64,000 bases of DNA from positions 21,242-85,241 of the forward strand of contig NZ_LWUD01000005.1 in NCBI RefSeq assembly GCF_001654615.1. The letters are read 5' to 3'. Every line of letters begins with the position of its first letter. Position 1 is the first letter of the stretch. Position numbers and translations under genes: made by a program. Source of the stretch: Ligilactobacillus aviarius. GTDB taxonomy: Bacteria; Bacillota; Bacilli; Lactobacillales; Lactobacillaceae. Under the pieces are notes generated by a model. It did not search any database. It was not told the origin of the DNA and saw nothing but the letters and a program-made list of their open reading frames with translations. Below, piece after piece: positions 6,860-14,345 of this stretch.

Positions 6860-9218
6860 ACTTAAAATTCACAATCGTCGCGCCATCGCCACCAGCATTC
6901 GGCGACGCATAATTAAAGCTCTTAACGGATGGGTTGGTTGAAAGATACTGCTTGATTGCCTGTTGCAAAGCTCCGGTTCCCTTTCCGTGAATGATCGTCA
7001 CTGATGGGTAACCGGCAAGCAACGCTGAATCAATGTACCGGTCAACGCTCATCAAGGCTTCTTCCTTCGTCTGTCCCCGAAGATCGAGACTCGTTGATAA
7101 TCCCGATGATGAACTGCGCTTAACACTTACATTCGAATGCGTTGCGGGCTGATCATCAACCTTGACCTTTTCAAGATCATCCGTATCAATTTTCATCTTC
7201 AAAATTCCAAGCTGAACTTCCCAATGATGGTCATCAACTTTCCGGAGCAAGACTCCCCGCTGACCGTATGATTTGACCAGCACGTCATCGTCAACATGAA
7301 ATTCTTTTTGGTTCTTGGCCCGCCGCAAAACCTTATTCTTTTTAAGGTTAACTGGCTGTTCCAACTTATTCAGCTTTGTTTTCGCATCAACTAACTCATT
7401 TTCCTTAACGGCGCTGGCACTTTGCGTCCGCATCTTCCGTAAATCGGCAATAATTTGGTCTGCCTTGCGTTGCGCATCGTTTACGATTTGGTTAGCCTGT
7501 TGTCGAGCATGATTCAACTGATTTTCTTTTTGACTTTCAAATTTTTCAAAGCCCTTTTCCAAATCATGATGCAATTTTTCGGCTTCTTTCAAATGTTTCT
7601 TGAAAAAAGCCTGCTTTTCTTCGGCGTCATGCCGTTTTTTGACCAAATCAGCAATCATTTCGTTTAGATCCTGACTGTCCTGAGCAACTAACTGCCGGGC
7701 CGATTGAACGATCATCTCCGGCAACCCAAGCCGTTGCGAAATATCGAATGCGTTACTGCGTCCCGGAATTCCAATCAACAAATGATATGTCGGTTGCAGG
7801 GTCTCACTGTCAAATTCCATTGACGCATTGATCGTTTGCGGCCGTTCATAGCCATAAGACTTCAATTCTGGATAGTGCGTCGTTGCCACAACGTAACTTC
7901 CTTGTGCTCCGACCGCATCCAAAATTGCAATTGCTAAGGCTGCCCCTTCCTGGGGATCAGTTCCGGCACCTAATTCATCAAATAAAACCAGTGATTGGGA
8001 AGTAATATGCTTCAAAATATCAACAATGTTGGTCATGTGTGATGAAAAGGTACTCAAACTTTGTTCAATCGACTGTTCATCACCAATGTCAGCAAACACT
8101 TCATCAAAAACACCGATCCGACTTTCTTCAGCTGCTGGGATAAATAGGCCAGATTGTCCCATCAATTGAATCAATCCCAATGTCTTTAACGTGATGGTTT
8201 TCCCACCAGTGTTGGGTCCGGTGATGACGATTGCCTGATAATCTTTGCCAAGCGAAATGTCATTTTTAACCACCGTCTTCGGATCAAGGAGCGGGTGCCA
8301 TGCTTGGCGCAAATAAATGTCATTTTCAGCTGAAATTTCAGGCAACGTTGCCTTAATTTCGTGAGCATACTGGGCCTTGGCATTAATAAAGTCCATCCGG
8401 CCTAAAATCCACGCATTTTCAGAAAGTTCATTCGTATACGGGGCGATCAGTTCGGACAATTTGCGCAAAATCCGTTGAATTTCTTCTTTTTCAGCTAATT
8501 GTTGCTGCTTCAACCGGTTATTCAAATCGACAATTGCTTGCGGTTCGATAAATAGGGTTTGCCCTGAAGCACTTTGATCGTGAACGACCCCGCCAAATTG
8601 ACCGCGATTTTCAGCTTTGACCGGAATTACATAACGGTCGTTCCGGATCGTAACCAGCGAATCGCTTAAATATTTTGACTTGCTTCCGCGCGTCAGGCTT
8701 GAAAGTTTATCCCGAATCTCGGCTTCCGTATTTTCAATTTGCCGTCGTAAACTCTTTAATAAGCTCGACGCATCGTCCGTCACATGCCCGTCGCCTTCAA
8801 TTGAATTTAATAAGCGTTTAGCAACCTCCGGCAAAGTTTCAAGCTGATCATTCAGATCATAGAGGCGCTGTAAAACCACTTCGTCATCAAGCAATTCCCG
8901 AAAAAAGGCCTTAACGGCATTCGTTGCCCGCAAAACCTTCGCGATCATCGCAAGTTCTTTTCCGTTCAAGGTTGCGCCAATTTCAAGCCGTTTTAACTGC
9001 ATCCGAATATCAAGCAGTTTCGGCATCGGGATTCCGCCCTTCAACCGCAAAATATCGGCTCCATCCTGGGTTTCATCCAGTAATTCATCGATCCGCTCAT
9101 AATCGCTTTGCGGTTTCATTCGTTCGACAAGTTTCTTCCCGTTTTCAGTTACCGTATATTCTGCGATTTGTTGCCGAATTTTGTCGTACTCTAATGTCTT
9201 TAAAATTTTGCTATTCAT
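6858..9218 (-). CDS. mutS2: Endonuclease MutS2
   Basis: 786 aa, standard length. It lacks the MutS mismatch-recognition domain and begins with the lever/clamp region; the ABC ATPase has Walker A GPNTGGKT (about residue 330), LSTFSSHM signature and Walker B LVLFDELGAGTDP. A coiled-coil linker with many Lys/Glu/Gln follows, then a KOW-like segment and the C-terminal Smr nuclease domain (LDLRGQTKEEAL, HGKGTGALQQAI). MutS2 is linked to suppression of homologous recombination and to rescue of collided ribosomes. Neighbouring cvpA and zapA on the same strand are the usual partners. Confidence 0.95.
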   Translation of the reverse strand: MNSKILKTLEYDKIRQQIAEYTVTENGKKLVERMKPQSDYERIDELLDETQDGADILRLKGGIPMPKLLDIRMQLKRLEIGATLNGKELAMIAKVLRATNAVKAFFRELLDDEVVLQRLYDLNDQLETLPEVAKRLLNSIEGDGHVTDDASSLLKSLRRQIENTEAEIRDKLSSLTRGSKSKYLSDSLVTIRNDRYVIPVKAENRGQFGGVVHDQSASGQTLFIEPQAIVDLNNRLKQQQLAEKEEIQRILRKLSELIAPYTNELSENAWILGRMDFINAKAQYAHEIKATLPEISAENDIYLRQAWHPLLDPKTVVKNDISLGKDYQAIVITGPNTGGKTITLKTLGLIQLMGQSGLFIPAAEESRIGVFDEVFADIGDEQSIEQSLSTFSSHMTNIVDILKHITSQSLVLFDELGAGTDPQEGAALAIAILDAVGAQGSYVVATTHYPELKSYGYERPQTINASMEFDSETLQPTYHLLIGIPGRSNAFDISQRLGLPEMIVQSARQLVAQDSQDLNEMIADLVKKRHDAEEKQAFFKKHLKEAEKLHHDLEKGFEKFESQKENQLNHARQQANQIVNDAQRKADQIIADLRKMRTQSASAVKENELVDAKTKLNKLEQPVNLKKNKVLRRAKNQKEFHVDDDVLVKSYGQRGVLLRKVDDHHWEVQLGILKMKIDTDDLEKVKVDDQPATHSNVSVKRSSSSGLSTSLDLRGQTKEEALMSVDRYIDSALLAGYPSVTIIHGKGTGALQQAIKQYLSTNPSVKSFNYASPNAGGDGATIVNFK

Positions 9219-9238
9219 TCTGCTCCTCCCTTCTAGAA

Positions 9239-9742
9239 TTAATTTTGATCATTATAGTCATTCATTATCTGCTGTGAGATCACCGGTGTTTTCTTTAAAA
9301 TCCATTCAGCAACCGGCGATTGTTGAACCGTGGCCCGCACGTTTTGACTTGGCCATGCTGCCATCAATAACAGCGCAAAGAAAATTACCACGTACATTAA
9401 AATCGTTGATAGGGCTGCCCCCGCCAAGGCATTAACCTGCGAAATTAATGGTAACTTGGTAATCCCGTTGACTGTCCGTGCTAAAAAGCGATAAATAATA
9501 CTGCCGACAATTGCAATGATCCAAAATGCAAGCACGTTATAAAACATTCCTGAAAAAATCGAATTTTTCCAGAGTGCCGGCATCATCGTTGCTAAAGCTG
9601 CGCCCATCGGTTTGGCTAAAAAGATTGCGAGCAAAAAAACAATAACGTAACCTGCAACACTTAACAGCGTCATCAAAAGCCCACGCTTAAGGCCAAAGCG
9701 AAAAGCTAAAATCAACAATAAAACGATAATTAACGTTAACAT
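9239..9742 (-). CDS. CvpA family membrane protein
   Basis: 167 aa with four hydrophobic helices and the CvpA start pattern (LILAFRFGLKRGLLMTLLSVAGYVIVFLLA, then IIYRFLARTVNGITKLPLISQVNALAGAALS). CvpA proteins are linked to colicin V production and envelope stress in Proteobacteria; in Firmicutes the gene sits between zapA and mutS2, exactly as here (8 bp after zapA, 20 bp before mutS2). It is probably in one operon with them. Confidence 0.88.
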   Translation of the reverse strand: MLTLIIVLLLILAFRFGLKRGLLMTLLSVAGYVIVFLLAIFLAKPMGAALATMMPALWKNSIFSGMFYNVLAFWIIAIVGSIIYRFLARTVNGITKLPLISQVNALAGAALSTILMYVVIFFALLLMAAWPSQNVRATVQQSPVAEWILKKTPVISQQIMNDYNDQN

Positions 9743-9750
9743 TTAATCAC

Positions 9751-10008
9751 CTAGTCTGTCTGATCTTCAATCTTCCGTTGCAACTTATCTAATTCTTCCT
9801 GCTTTTCTAATTGATCTGAAACTGCGTTGATTGCTAAAAGTAATGCGGCCTTCTTTTCCGAAAGGGATGGCATCATTTTTTTGATCGTTGCCAATTCTTG
9901 GTTTGCAACTTCCATTACCGCATTCATGTGTTCAGGGGTACTCTTCCCAATAATCGTAAATTCTTCGCCGTCAATTTGAACCTTAAACCGGCGTTTTCCC
10001 TCTGCCAT
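9751..10008 (-). CDS. zapA: Cell division protein ZapA
   Basis: 85 aa. The N-terminal globular part (RRFKVQIDGEEFTIIGKSTPEHMNAVMEVAN) and C-terminal coiled coil (VSDQLEKQEELDKLQRKIED) match ZapA, which bundles FtsZ filaments at the division site. First gene of the zapA-cvpA-mutS2 operon. Good ribosome binding site (AAAGGACGG) before the ATG. Confidence 0.88.
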   Translation of the reverse strand: MAEGKRRFKVQIDGEEFTIIGKSTPEHMNAVMEVANQELATIKKMMPSLSEKKAALLLAINAVSDQLEKQEELDKLQRKIEDQTD

Positions 10009-10156
10009 ATCAATTCCGTCCTTTCAATCACTTAATATTGATATTTTAGCATATTTCGCCATTAAAAGACGGGCGAAGTTCCTTAATAAATCGCCAAGAT
10101 TTCGATTTAATGGTTGCAACAATTGAAATATGCTTTATTATTTACAGTAATAGCGA

Positions 10157-10183
10157 TATAATTCGTTCATATATAAGAAAGGA
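10157..10183 (+). promoter_or_regulatory. asnB -10 element and ribosome binding site
   Basis: A consensus TATAAT at 10157-10162 is followed by AGAAAGGA at 10176-10183, which fixes the ATG at 10192. The matching -35 region is weak (T-rich, TTTATT-like), so an activator or weak constitutive activity is possible. Confidence 0.5.
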
Positions 10184-10191
10184 ATTTGATT

Positions 10192-12081
10192 ATGTGTGGA
10201 ATTACAGGATTCATAAATGATTCAATGGGTGCTGATGAAAAACGCCCCATTTTAACTAAAATGATGGATGCAATCAAACACCGTGGTCCCGATAGCGGCG
10301 GTCAAGTCGTTGACGAAAATGTTGCCATCGGAATGCGGCGGTTAAGCATCATCGATGTCCACGAAGGAAAGCAACCAATCTTTAACGAAGACAAATCAAA
10401 GGTCATCACATTTAATGGTGAAATTTACAACTTCCAAGAACTCCGTGAAGCCCTGGTTGCTGCCGGGCATAAATTTACAACGCATACTGATACGGAAGTT
10501 ATTCTTCATGGATACGAAGAATACGGAACAGACATTTTAAAGAAATTACGCGGAATGTTTGCATTCGTCATTTACGATTTCAAGACAAAGGAACTTTTTG
10601 GTGCGCGTGATCCATTCGGAATCAAGCCATTTTACTACACTCAAATGGGTGATACCTTCATGTATGGTTCTGAAATCAAGAGTTTTTTACGTCACCCAGG
10701 CTTTAAGAAGGAACTTAATAAGCAAGCCTTGAAACCGTTCATGACATTCCAATACTCAGCATTGAACGAAACATTCTTCAAAGGTGTATATAAATTAAAG
10801 GAAGGTCATTACTTCATCTATCGTGATGGGACAATGGACATTCACCAATACTTCGATTACAAGGCTCAACCTTCAAACGAATCATTAGGTGAAATTACTG
10901 ATGAAATCGACAATGCCGTTGTTGAATCAGTAAAGGCCCACTCAATCACTGATAAGGAAGTTAAAACTGGGGCTTTCCTTTCAAGTGGGGTCGACTCAAG
11001 TTACGTTGCTTCGGTTCTTAAGCCGCATACAACGTACTCAGTTGGCTTTGATCGCGGAAAAGTTAACGAAATCAATGACGCTGAGGACTTGGCAAAGGAA
11101 TTAGGAACAAACATGAAGTCCGAAACAATTGATGCCAATGACGCATTCAGTCACTTTGCTCAAATTCAATACTTCCTTGATGAACCAGATTCAAACTTCT
11201 CATGCATTCCATTGTTCTTCTTGTCAAAACTTGCTGCCAAGGATGTTAAGGTTGTCATGAGTGGTGAAGGTGCTGACGAATTATTCGGTGGTTACCAAGC
11301 ATACGGTTTCTGGACCAAGTCACGGATGATCCGGTTGATTGCTGAAGCATTGAAGAAGTTGCCACGCAAGACCCGGAAGAAAATTGCTGATTCAATTCGG
11401 GACAAGGACTTCCACGGCAAGGCTCACTTGTACACATCAATCGCCCCTGCTGAAGATTTCTTCATCGGTGATTCACGGGTCTTTGAACCGGAAGAAGCAA
11501 CCGAATTCTTGCAAGACGATTATCAAGACGCACCAACGATTCAACAAATCATTGGGCCAACATACGAAAAAGTTGAAGACCAAACTGCTGAAATTCGGAA
11601 GATGCAATACCTTGACTTGCACCACTTCATGCCTGGCGATATCTTATTAAAGGCTGATAAGATGACGATGGCCGCTTCCCTTGAAGCCCGAGTTCCGATT
11701 CTTGATGTCGAAGTTGCTAAGGTTTCAGAAAAGGTTCCAACCAAGTACATGATCAACTCAAAGAACACGAAGTATGCATTCCGGCAAGCTGCTAAACGCC
11801 ACTTACCAAAAGAATGGTATAACCGTGAAAAACTTGGTTTCCCAACCCCTATTCGGGACTGGTTACACGAAGAAAAGTACTACAAGATCGTGCGGGATGA
11901 ATTCTCACAAGATTACGTTAAGGAATTCTTCAAACAAGACAAATTGCTTAAGATGCTCGATGATTACTATGATGGTAAGAACGACAGCCGGAAGCAAATT
12001 TGGAATGTTTACACGTTCTTAACATGGTATAAGGTATACTTCATCAATGATGGTGAAAAACCAGCTGTTGAAGAATTTTAA
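10192..12081 (+). CDS. asnB: Asparagine synthase (glutamine-hydrolysing)
   Basis: 629 aa. Makes asparagine from aspartate, glutamine and ATP. The ATG at 10192 is chosen because it puts Cys at position 2 (MCGITGFIN), the class II glutaminase nucleophile; a TTG two codons earlier would destroy this. The N-terminal Ntn domain is followed by the synthetase domain with the PP-loop FLSSGVDSSYVAS and GEGADELFGGY. Codon use is biased towards that of well-expressed genes. Monocistronic, followed 10 nt after the stop by repeat copy A. Confidence 0.95.
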   Translation: MCGITGFINDSMGADEKRPILTKMMDAIKHRGPDSGGQVVDENVAIGMRRLSIIDVHEGKQPIFNEDKSKVITFNGEIYNFQELREALVAAGHKFTTHTDTEVILHGYEEYGTDILKKLRGMFAFVIYDFKTKELFGARDPFGIKPFYYTQMGDTFMYGSEIKSFLRHPGFKKELNKQALKPFMTFQYSALNETFFKGVYKLKEGHYFIYRDGTMDIHQYFDYKAQPSNESLGEITDEIDNAVVESVKAHSITDKEVKTGAFLSSGVDSSYVASVLKPHTTYSVGFDRGKVNEINDAEDLAKELGTNMKSETIDANDAFSHFAQIQYFLDEPDSNFSCIPLFFLSKLAAKDVKVVMSGEGADELFGGYQAYGFWTKSRMIRLIAEALKKLPRKTRKKIADSIRDKDFHGKAHLYTSIAPAEDFFIGDSRVFEPEEATEFLQDDYQDAPTIQQIIGPTYEKVEDQTAEIRKMQYLDLHHFMPGDILLKADKMTMAASLEARVPILDVEVAKVSEKVPTKYMINSKNTKYAFRQAAKRHLPKEWYNREKLGFPTPIRDWLHEEKYYKIVRDEFSQDYVKEFFKQDKLLKMLDDYYDGKNDSRKQIWNVYTFLTWYKVYFINDGEKPAVEEF

Positions 12082-12091
12082 TTGAATTAAG

Positions 12092-12252
12092 AAGGTGTGA
12101 CAAAACGCTAAAAACGGGCGTGGTGGAAGCAGAAAAGCGAACGAATCGCGTCAGCGTAGATTCGGAGGTTTTCGAACTTTCACTCAGCTCGTTTGTTTTG
12201 GAACCCGATTATGCAGATATAGCAAAGAGGCTGTGATTTATGTCACAACCTC
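12092..12252 (+). repeat. Composite structured repeat, copy A (core plus terminator hairpin)
   Basis: Core 12092-12214 (AAGGTGTGACAAAACG ... GGAACCCGATTATGC), then a 12-nt gap and a hairpin at 12227-12252 (GAGG-TGTGA/TCACA-CCTC) with a T-rich run. One of five copies in the window. Outer arms AACGGGC/GCTCGTT and TGGAAG/CTTTCA pair with G-U wobbles where other copies have Watson-Crick pairs. It begins 10 nt after the asnB stop, so would be transcribed as the asnB 3' UTR. Confidence 0.9.
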
Positions 12253-12300
12253 TAAATTTTTATGTTTGATTTATTTCCAAATCAAAGACAACAAAAAAAA

Positions 12301-12321
12301 GCCGCGATTTAAAATCGCAGC
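12301..12321 (-). terminator. Intrinsic terminator of fba
   Basis: Arms GCTGCGATT/AATCGCGGC read on the minus strand, followed by an eight-base T run, 28 nt past the fba stop. Confidence 0.88.
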
Positions 12322-12349
12322 TTTTTTATTTATGTCAATTAATAATCGG

Positions 12350-13216
12350 TTATTTAATTGATGGTGTACCAAGCCAGCCGATGATTTCCTTAACTGTATC
12401 AACGATTGCTTGTGTACCAGGAGCAAGTAACTTACGAGGGTCGTAACCTTTACCTTCTTCATCCTTACCTGCTTCGATGTATTTACGAGTTGCAGCAGCA
12501 AAGGCAAGTTGGTTTTCTGTGTTGATGTTAACCTTTGAAATACCCATGCTGATTGCTTTTTCGATTTGTTCTTGAGGGATACCTGAACCACCGTGTAATA
12601 CTAATGGTGTATCAACAGCGTCAGCAATTTCCTTCAAACGGTCGAAGTTAAGACCTTGCCAGTTTTCTGGGTACTTGCCGTGGATGTTACCAATTCCACA
12701 TGCTAAGTAGTCAACGCCTGTTGCAGCCATTGTCTTAGCTTCTTCAACACTAGCTAATTCACCGGCACCTGTGATACCGTCTTCTGTACCACCGATTGAA
12801 CCAACTTCGGCTTCAACAGAAATGCCGCGTTCGTGAGCTAACTTAACAATTTCCTTTGTCTTTTCTAAGTTTTCTTCAAATGGTAAGTCGTGGCCATCAA
12901 ACATAACTGATGAGTAACCAGCCTTAATGCATTCCTTAGCAGCTTCATAGTTACCGTGGTCTAAGTGCATGATAACTGGAACTGTGATGTTCATAACACG
13001 CATTTCGTTTTCTACTAAGTTCTTAACTAACTTGTAGTCACCCATGTACTTAGCAGCACCCATTGAGCATTGAATTAAAACAGGTGTGTTTGTTTCTTGG
13101 GCAGCTTGAAGAATAGCACGTGTCCATTCCAAGTTATTTGTGTTGAACGCACCAACAGCGTAGTGACCCTTACGAGCATCGTTGTAGATTGCGTTACCGT
13201 TTACGAATACTGACAT
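12350..13216 (-). CDS. fba: Class II fructose-bisphosphate aldolase
   Basis: 288 aa. Cleaves fructose 1,6-bisphosphate to glyceraldehyde 3-phosphate and dihydroxyacetone phosphate in glycolysis. Class II (zinc) signatures are clear: VIMHLDHGNYEAAKECIKAG, SVEAEVGSIGG, GIGNIHGKYPENW and VLHGGSGIP. Codon use is strongly biased, as expected for an abundant glycolytic enzyme. The gene has an AGGAGG and its own terminator. Its presence suggests a functional upper glycolytic route. Confidence 0.96.
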   Translation of the reverse strand: MSVFVNGNAIYNDARKGHYAVGAFNTNNLEWTRAILQAAQETNTPVLIQCSMGAAKYMGDYKLVKNLVENEMRVMNITVPVIMHLDHGNYEAAKECIKAGYSSVMFDGHDLPFEENLEKTKEIVKLAHERGISVEAEVGSIGGTEDGITGAGELASVEEAKTMAATGVDYLACGIGNIHGKYPENWQGLNFDRLKEIADAVDTPLVLHGGSGIPQEQIEKAISMGISKVNINTENQLAFAAATRKYIEAGKDEEGKGYDPRKLLAPGTQAIVDTVKEIIGWLGTPSIK

Positions 13217-13335
13217 AAAACAGCCTCCTAAAAATATACATGTAATTACTCTTACGAGTACGCCATTATTTTACCACACATTTAAGCGGTTGCGAAACCG
13301 TCATTTTGTGTTTTTCGGAAAAACACCCTTGCTTT

Positions 13336-13644
13336 TTAAGCAACATGATTTTCATGCAGGATATTTTCAACAACTTCTTCCATTTCCGGTGTTCGTTTCC
13401 ACTCTTCAAAATGGTCAAAATTTTCTTCTGGCATTTCAAAATTTTCATTAATGTAATTTTCGTATGCAATCACGTTTTTTGAACGCGGAATGTTTAACTG
13501 AACAATTCGCACTTCTTTAATAAAACCGCGAATCGCCGCTAATTCTGCCCGGCCATTTTGAACAATGTTTGAAATTTCAAAATACCGCGAACCATCATTG
13601 CGCGTAATTTCTTCAATCAACGTTAACGTTTCATGACTCTTCAT
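13336..13644 (-). CDS. Hypothetical acidic protein
   Basis: 102 aa from the ATG at 13644, chosen for its GGAGGGA; the upstream extension has no such signal. The sequence (MKSHETLTLIEEITRNDGSRYFEISNIVQNG ... FDHFEEWKRTPEMEEVVENIL) is acidic, soluble and matches no domain I recognise. The 53 bp before it show no clear promoter, so it may depend on readthrough from the strong promoter at 13788-13816 past the terminator at 13704-13729, which would make that segment an attenuator. Confidence 0.6.
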   Translation of the reverse strand: MKSHETLTLIEEITRNDGSRYFEISNIVQNGRAELAAIRGFIKEVRIVQLNIPRSKNVIAYENYINENFEMPEENFDHFEEWKRTPEMEEVVENILHENHVA

Positions 13645-13697
13645 GGCGATCCCTCCATTTAAATTCCTAGTTCCAGTGTACAAAAAAATGAAGCAAT

Positions 13698-13781
13698 AAA
13701 AAAGAGGCTATGACAACTGTCACAACCTCGGCATAAGAGAGAAAGAGAATTGATTAGAAGGTAAATTATTAAATACCTTAC
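13698..13781 (-). ncRNA. Candidate small RNA (about 84 nt), CcpA-controlled, or attenuator
   Basis: Minus-strand unit from the predicted start near 13781 to the T run near 13698. Elements in order: a hairpin AAGGTA/TACCTT, a single-stranded UC-rich stretch (UUCUCUUUCUCUCUU, from 13749 to 13735), then an 11-bp terminator hairpin (13729-13704) that pairs fully only as minus-strand RNA, with two G-U pairs, and a run of six U. No ORF with a ribosome binding site lies inside. The UC-rich stretch could pair with purine-rich Shine-Dalgarno regions. The alternative is a terminator-controlled leader for the gene at 13336-13644. Confidence 0.5.
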
Positions 13782-13787
13782 ACTGAT

Positions 13788-13816
13788 AATATATATCACT
13801 ATGTAAGCGTTGTCAA
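13788..13816 (-). promoter_or_regulatory. Strong minus-strand promoter of the candidate small RNA
   Basis: TTGACA (13816-13811), 17-nt spacer, TATATT (13793-13788). This is one of the best sigma-A promoter matches in the window, yet it points to no immediate ORF. Confidence 0.75.
13802..13815. promoter_or_regulatory. cre site (CcpA operator)
   Basis: TGTAAGCGTTGTCA fits the consensus TGWAANCGNTNWCA at every position. It overlaps the -35 element and spacer of the minus-strand promoter, the arrangement expected for repression by CcpA in good carbon supply. Confidence 0.7.
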
Positions 13817-13924
13817 TAATATAATCAAAAATTTTTGATTTTAAAATTCGGTTGCGTTTTTGAATTTGATATTCTCTTTCAAACCCTTTCATATTATAAT
13901 GAAACTCGTGAGGGAGGGATCATA

Positions 13925-14173
13925 TTGATTAACCATAAACAATTCAAACTCAGCGTTATTCTTGGGGTCATCATTTTTGGAATTCAGCTTTTGATCGGGT
14001 TAAATCCGCACACTGGAACTTACCACCGAATCCACCCCGTTTTCGCGCTTTTTAAAACTGAATTATGGTACATTCCGATCCTGTACATTATTTTAAAACT
14101 CTTCGTAATTTGTGCGATTATTTACCTGATTTTTCGGGTTATTAATTACTTTTTAAATTATTTTCGAGGTTAA
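13925..14173 (+). CDS. Small membrane protein of unknown function
   Basis: 82 aa from a TTG at 13925, chosen for the GGGAGGGA 7-9 nt upstream and a TATAAT at 13895-13900. Two or three hydrophobic segments (SVILGVIIFGIQLLIGL; LWYIPILYIILKLFVICAIIYLIF) with a short polar loop HTGTYHRIHP between them. No known domain. The pattern fits the small membrane proteins common in lactobacilli. Confidence 0.55.
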   Translation: MINHKQFKLSVILGVIIFGIQLLIGLNPHTGTYHRIHPVFALFKTELWYIPILYIILKLFVICAIIYLIFRVINYFLNYFRG

Positions 14174-14179
14174 AAATAA

Positions 14180-14341
14180 GACTGCGTCGCAACTAAGACG
14201 CAGCCTTTTTATTATATTCACATAATCGGGTTCCAAAACAAACGAGCTATGTGGAAGTTCGAAAACCTCCGAATCTATGCTCCGCGATTCGTTCGCTTTT
14301 CTGCTTCCACCACGCTCGTTTTTAACGTTTTGTCACACCTT
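14180..14341 (-). repeat. Composite structured repeat, copy B
   Basis: Minus orientation: core 14341-14221, then a terminator hairpin 14205-14180. The core is nearly identical to copies C and E. The hairpin is in the same place as in the other copies but has a different sequence (GCTGCGTC/GACGCAG), which suggests that the position of a hairpin, not its sequence, is kept. The core begins 4 nt downstream of the MFS stop (14346). Confidence 0.88.
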
Positions 14342-14345
14342 CGCT

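Noticed and set aside
12092..12252. Repeat family considered as a CRISPR array
   Set aside because: Copies are kilobases apart in both orientations and there are no regular spacers or cas genes.
12092..12252. Repeat family considered as a classical MITE
   Set aside because: No clear terminal inverted repeats and no target duplications could be seen around the five copies; the ends AAGGTG and ATGC are not complementary.
12271..12591. 106-codon ORF at the 3' end of fba in another frame
   Set aside because: Runs through the fba terminator and overlaps fba; a frame shadow of a biased gene.
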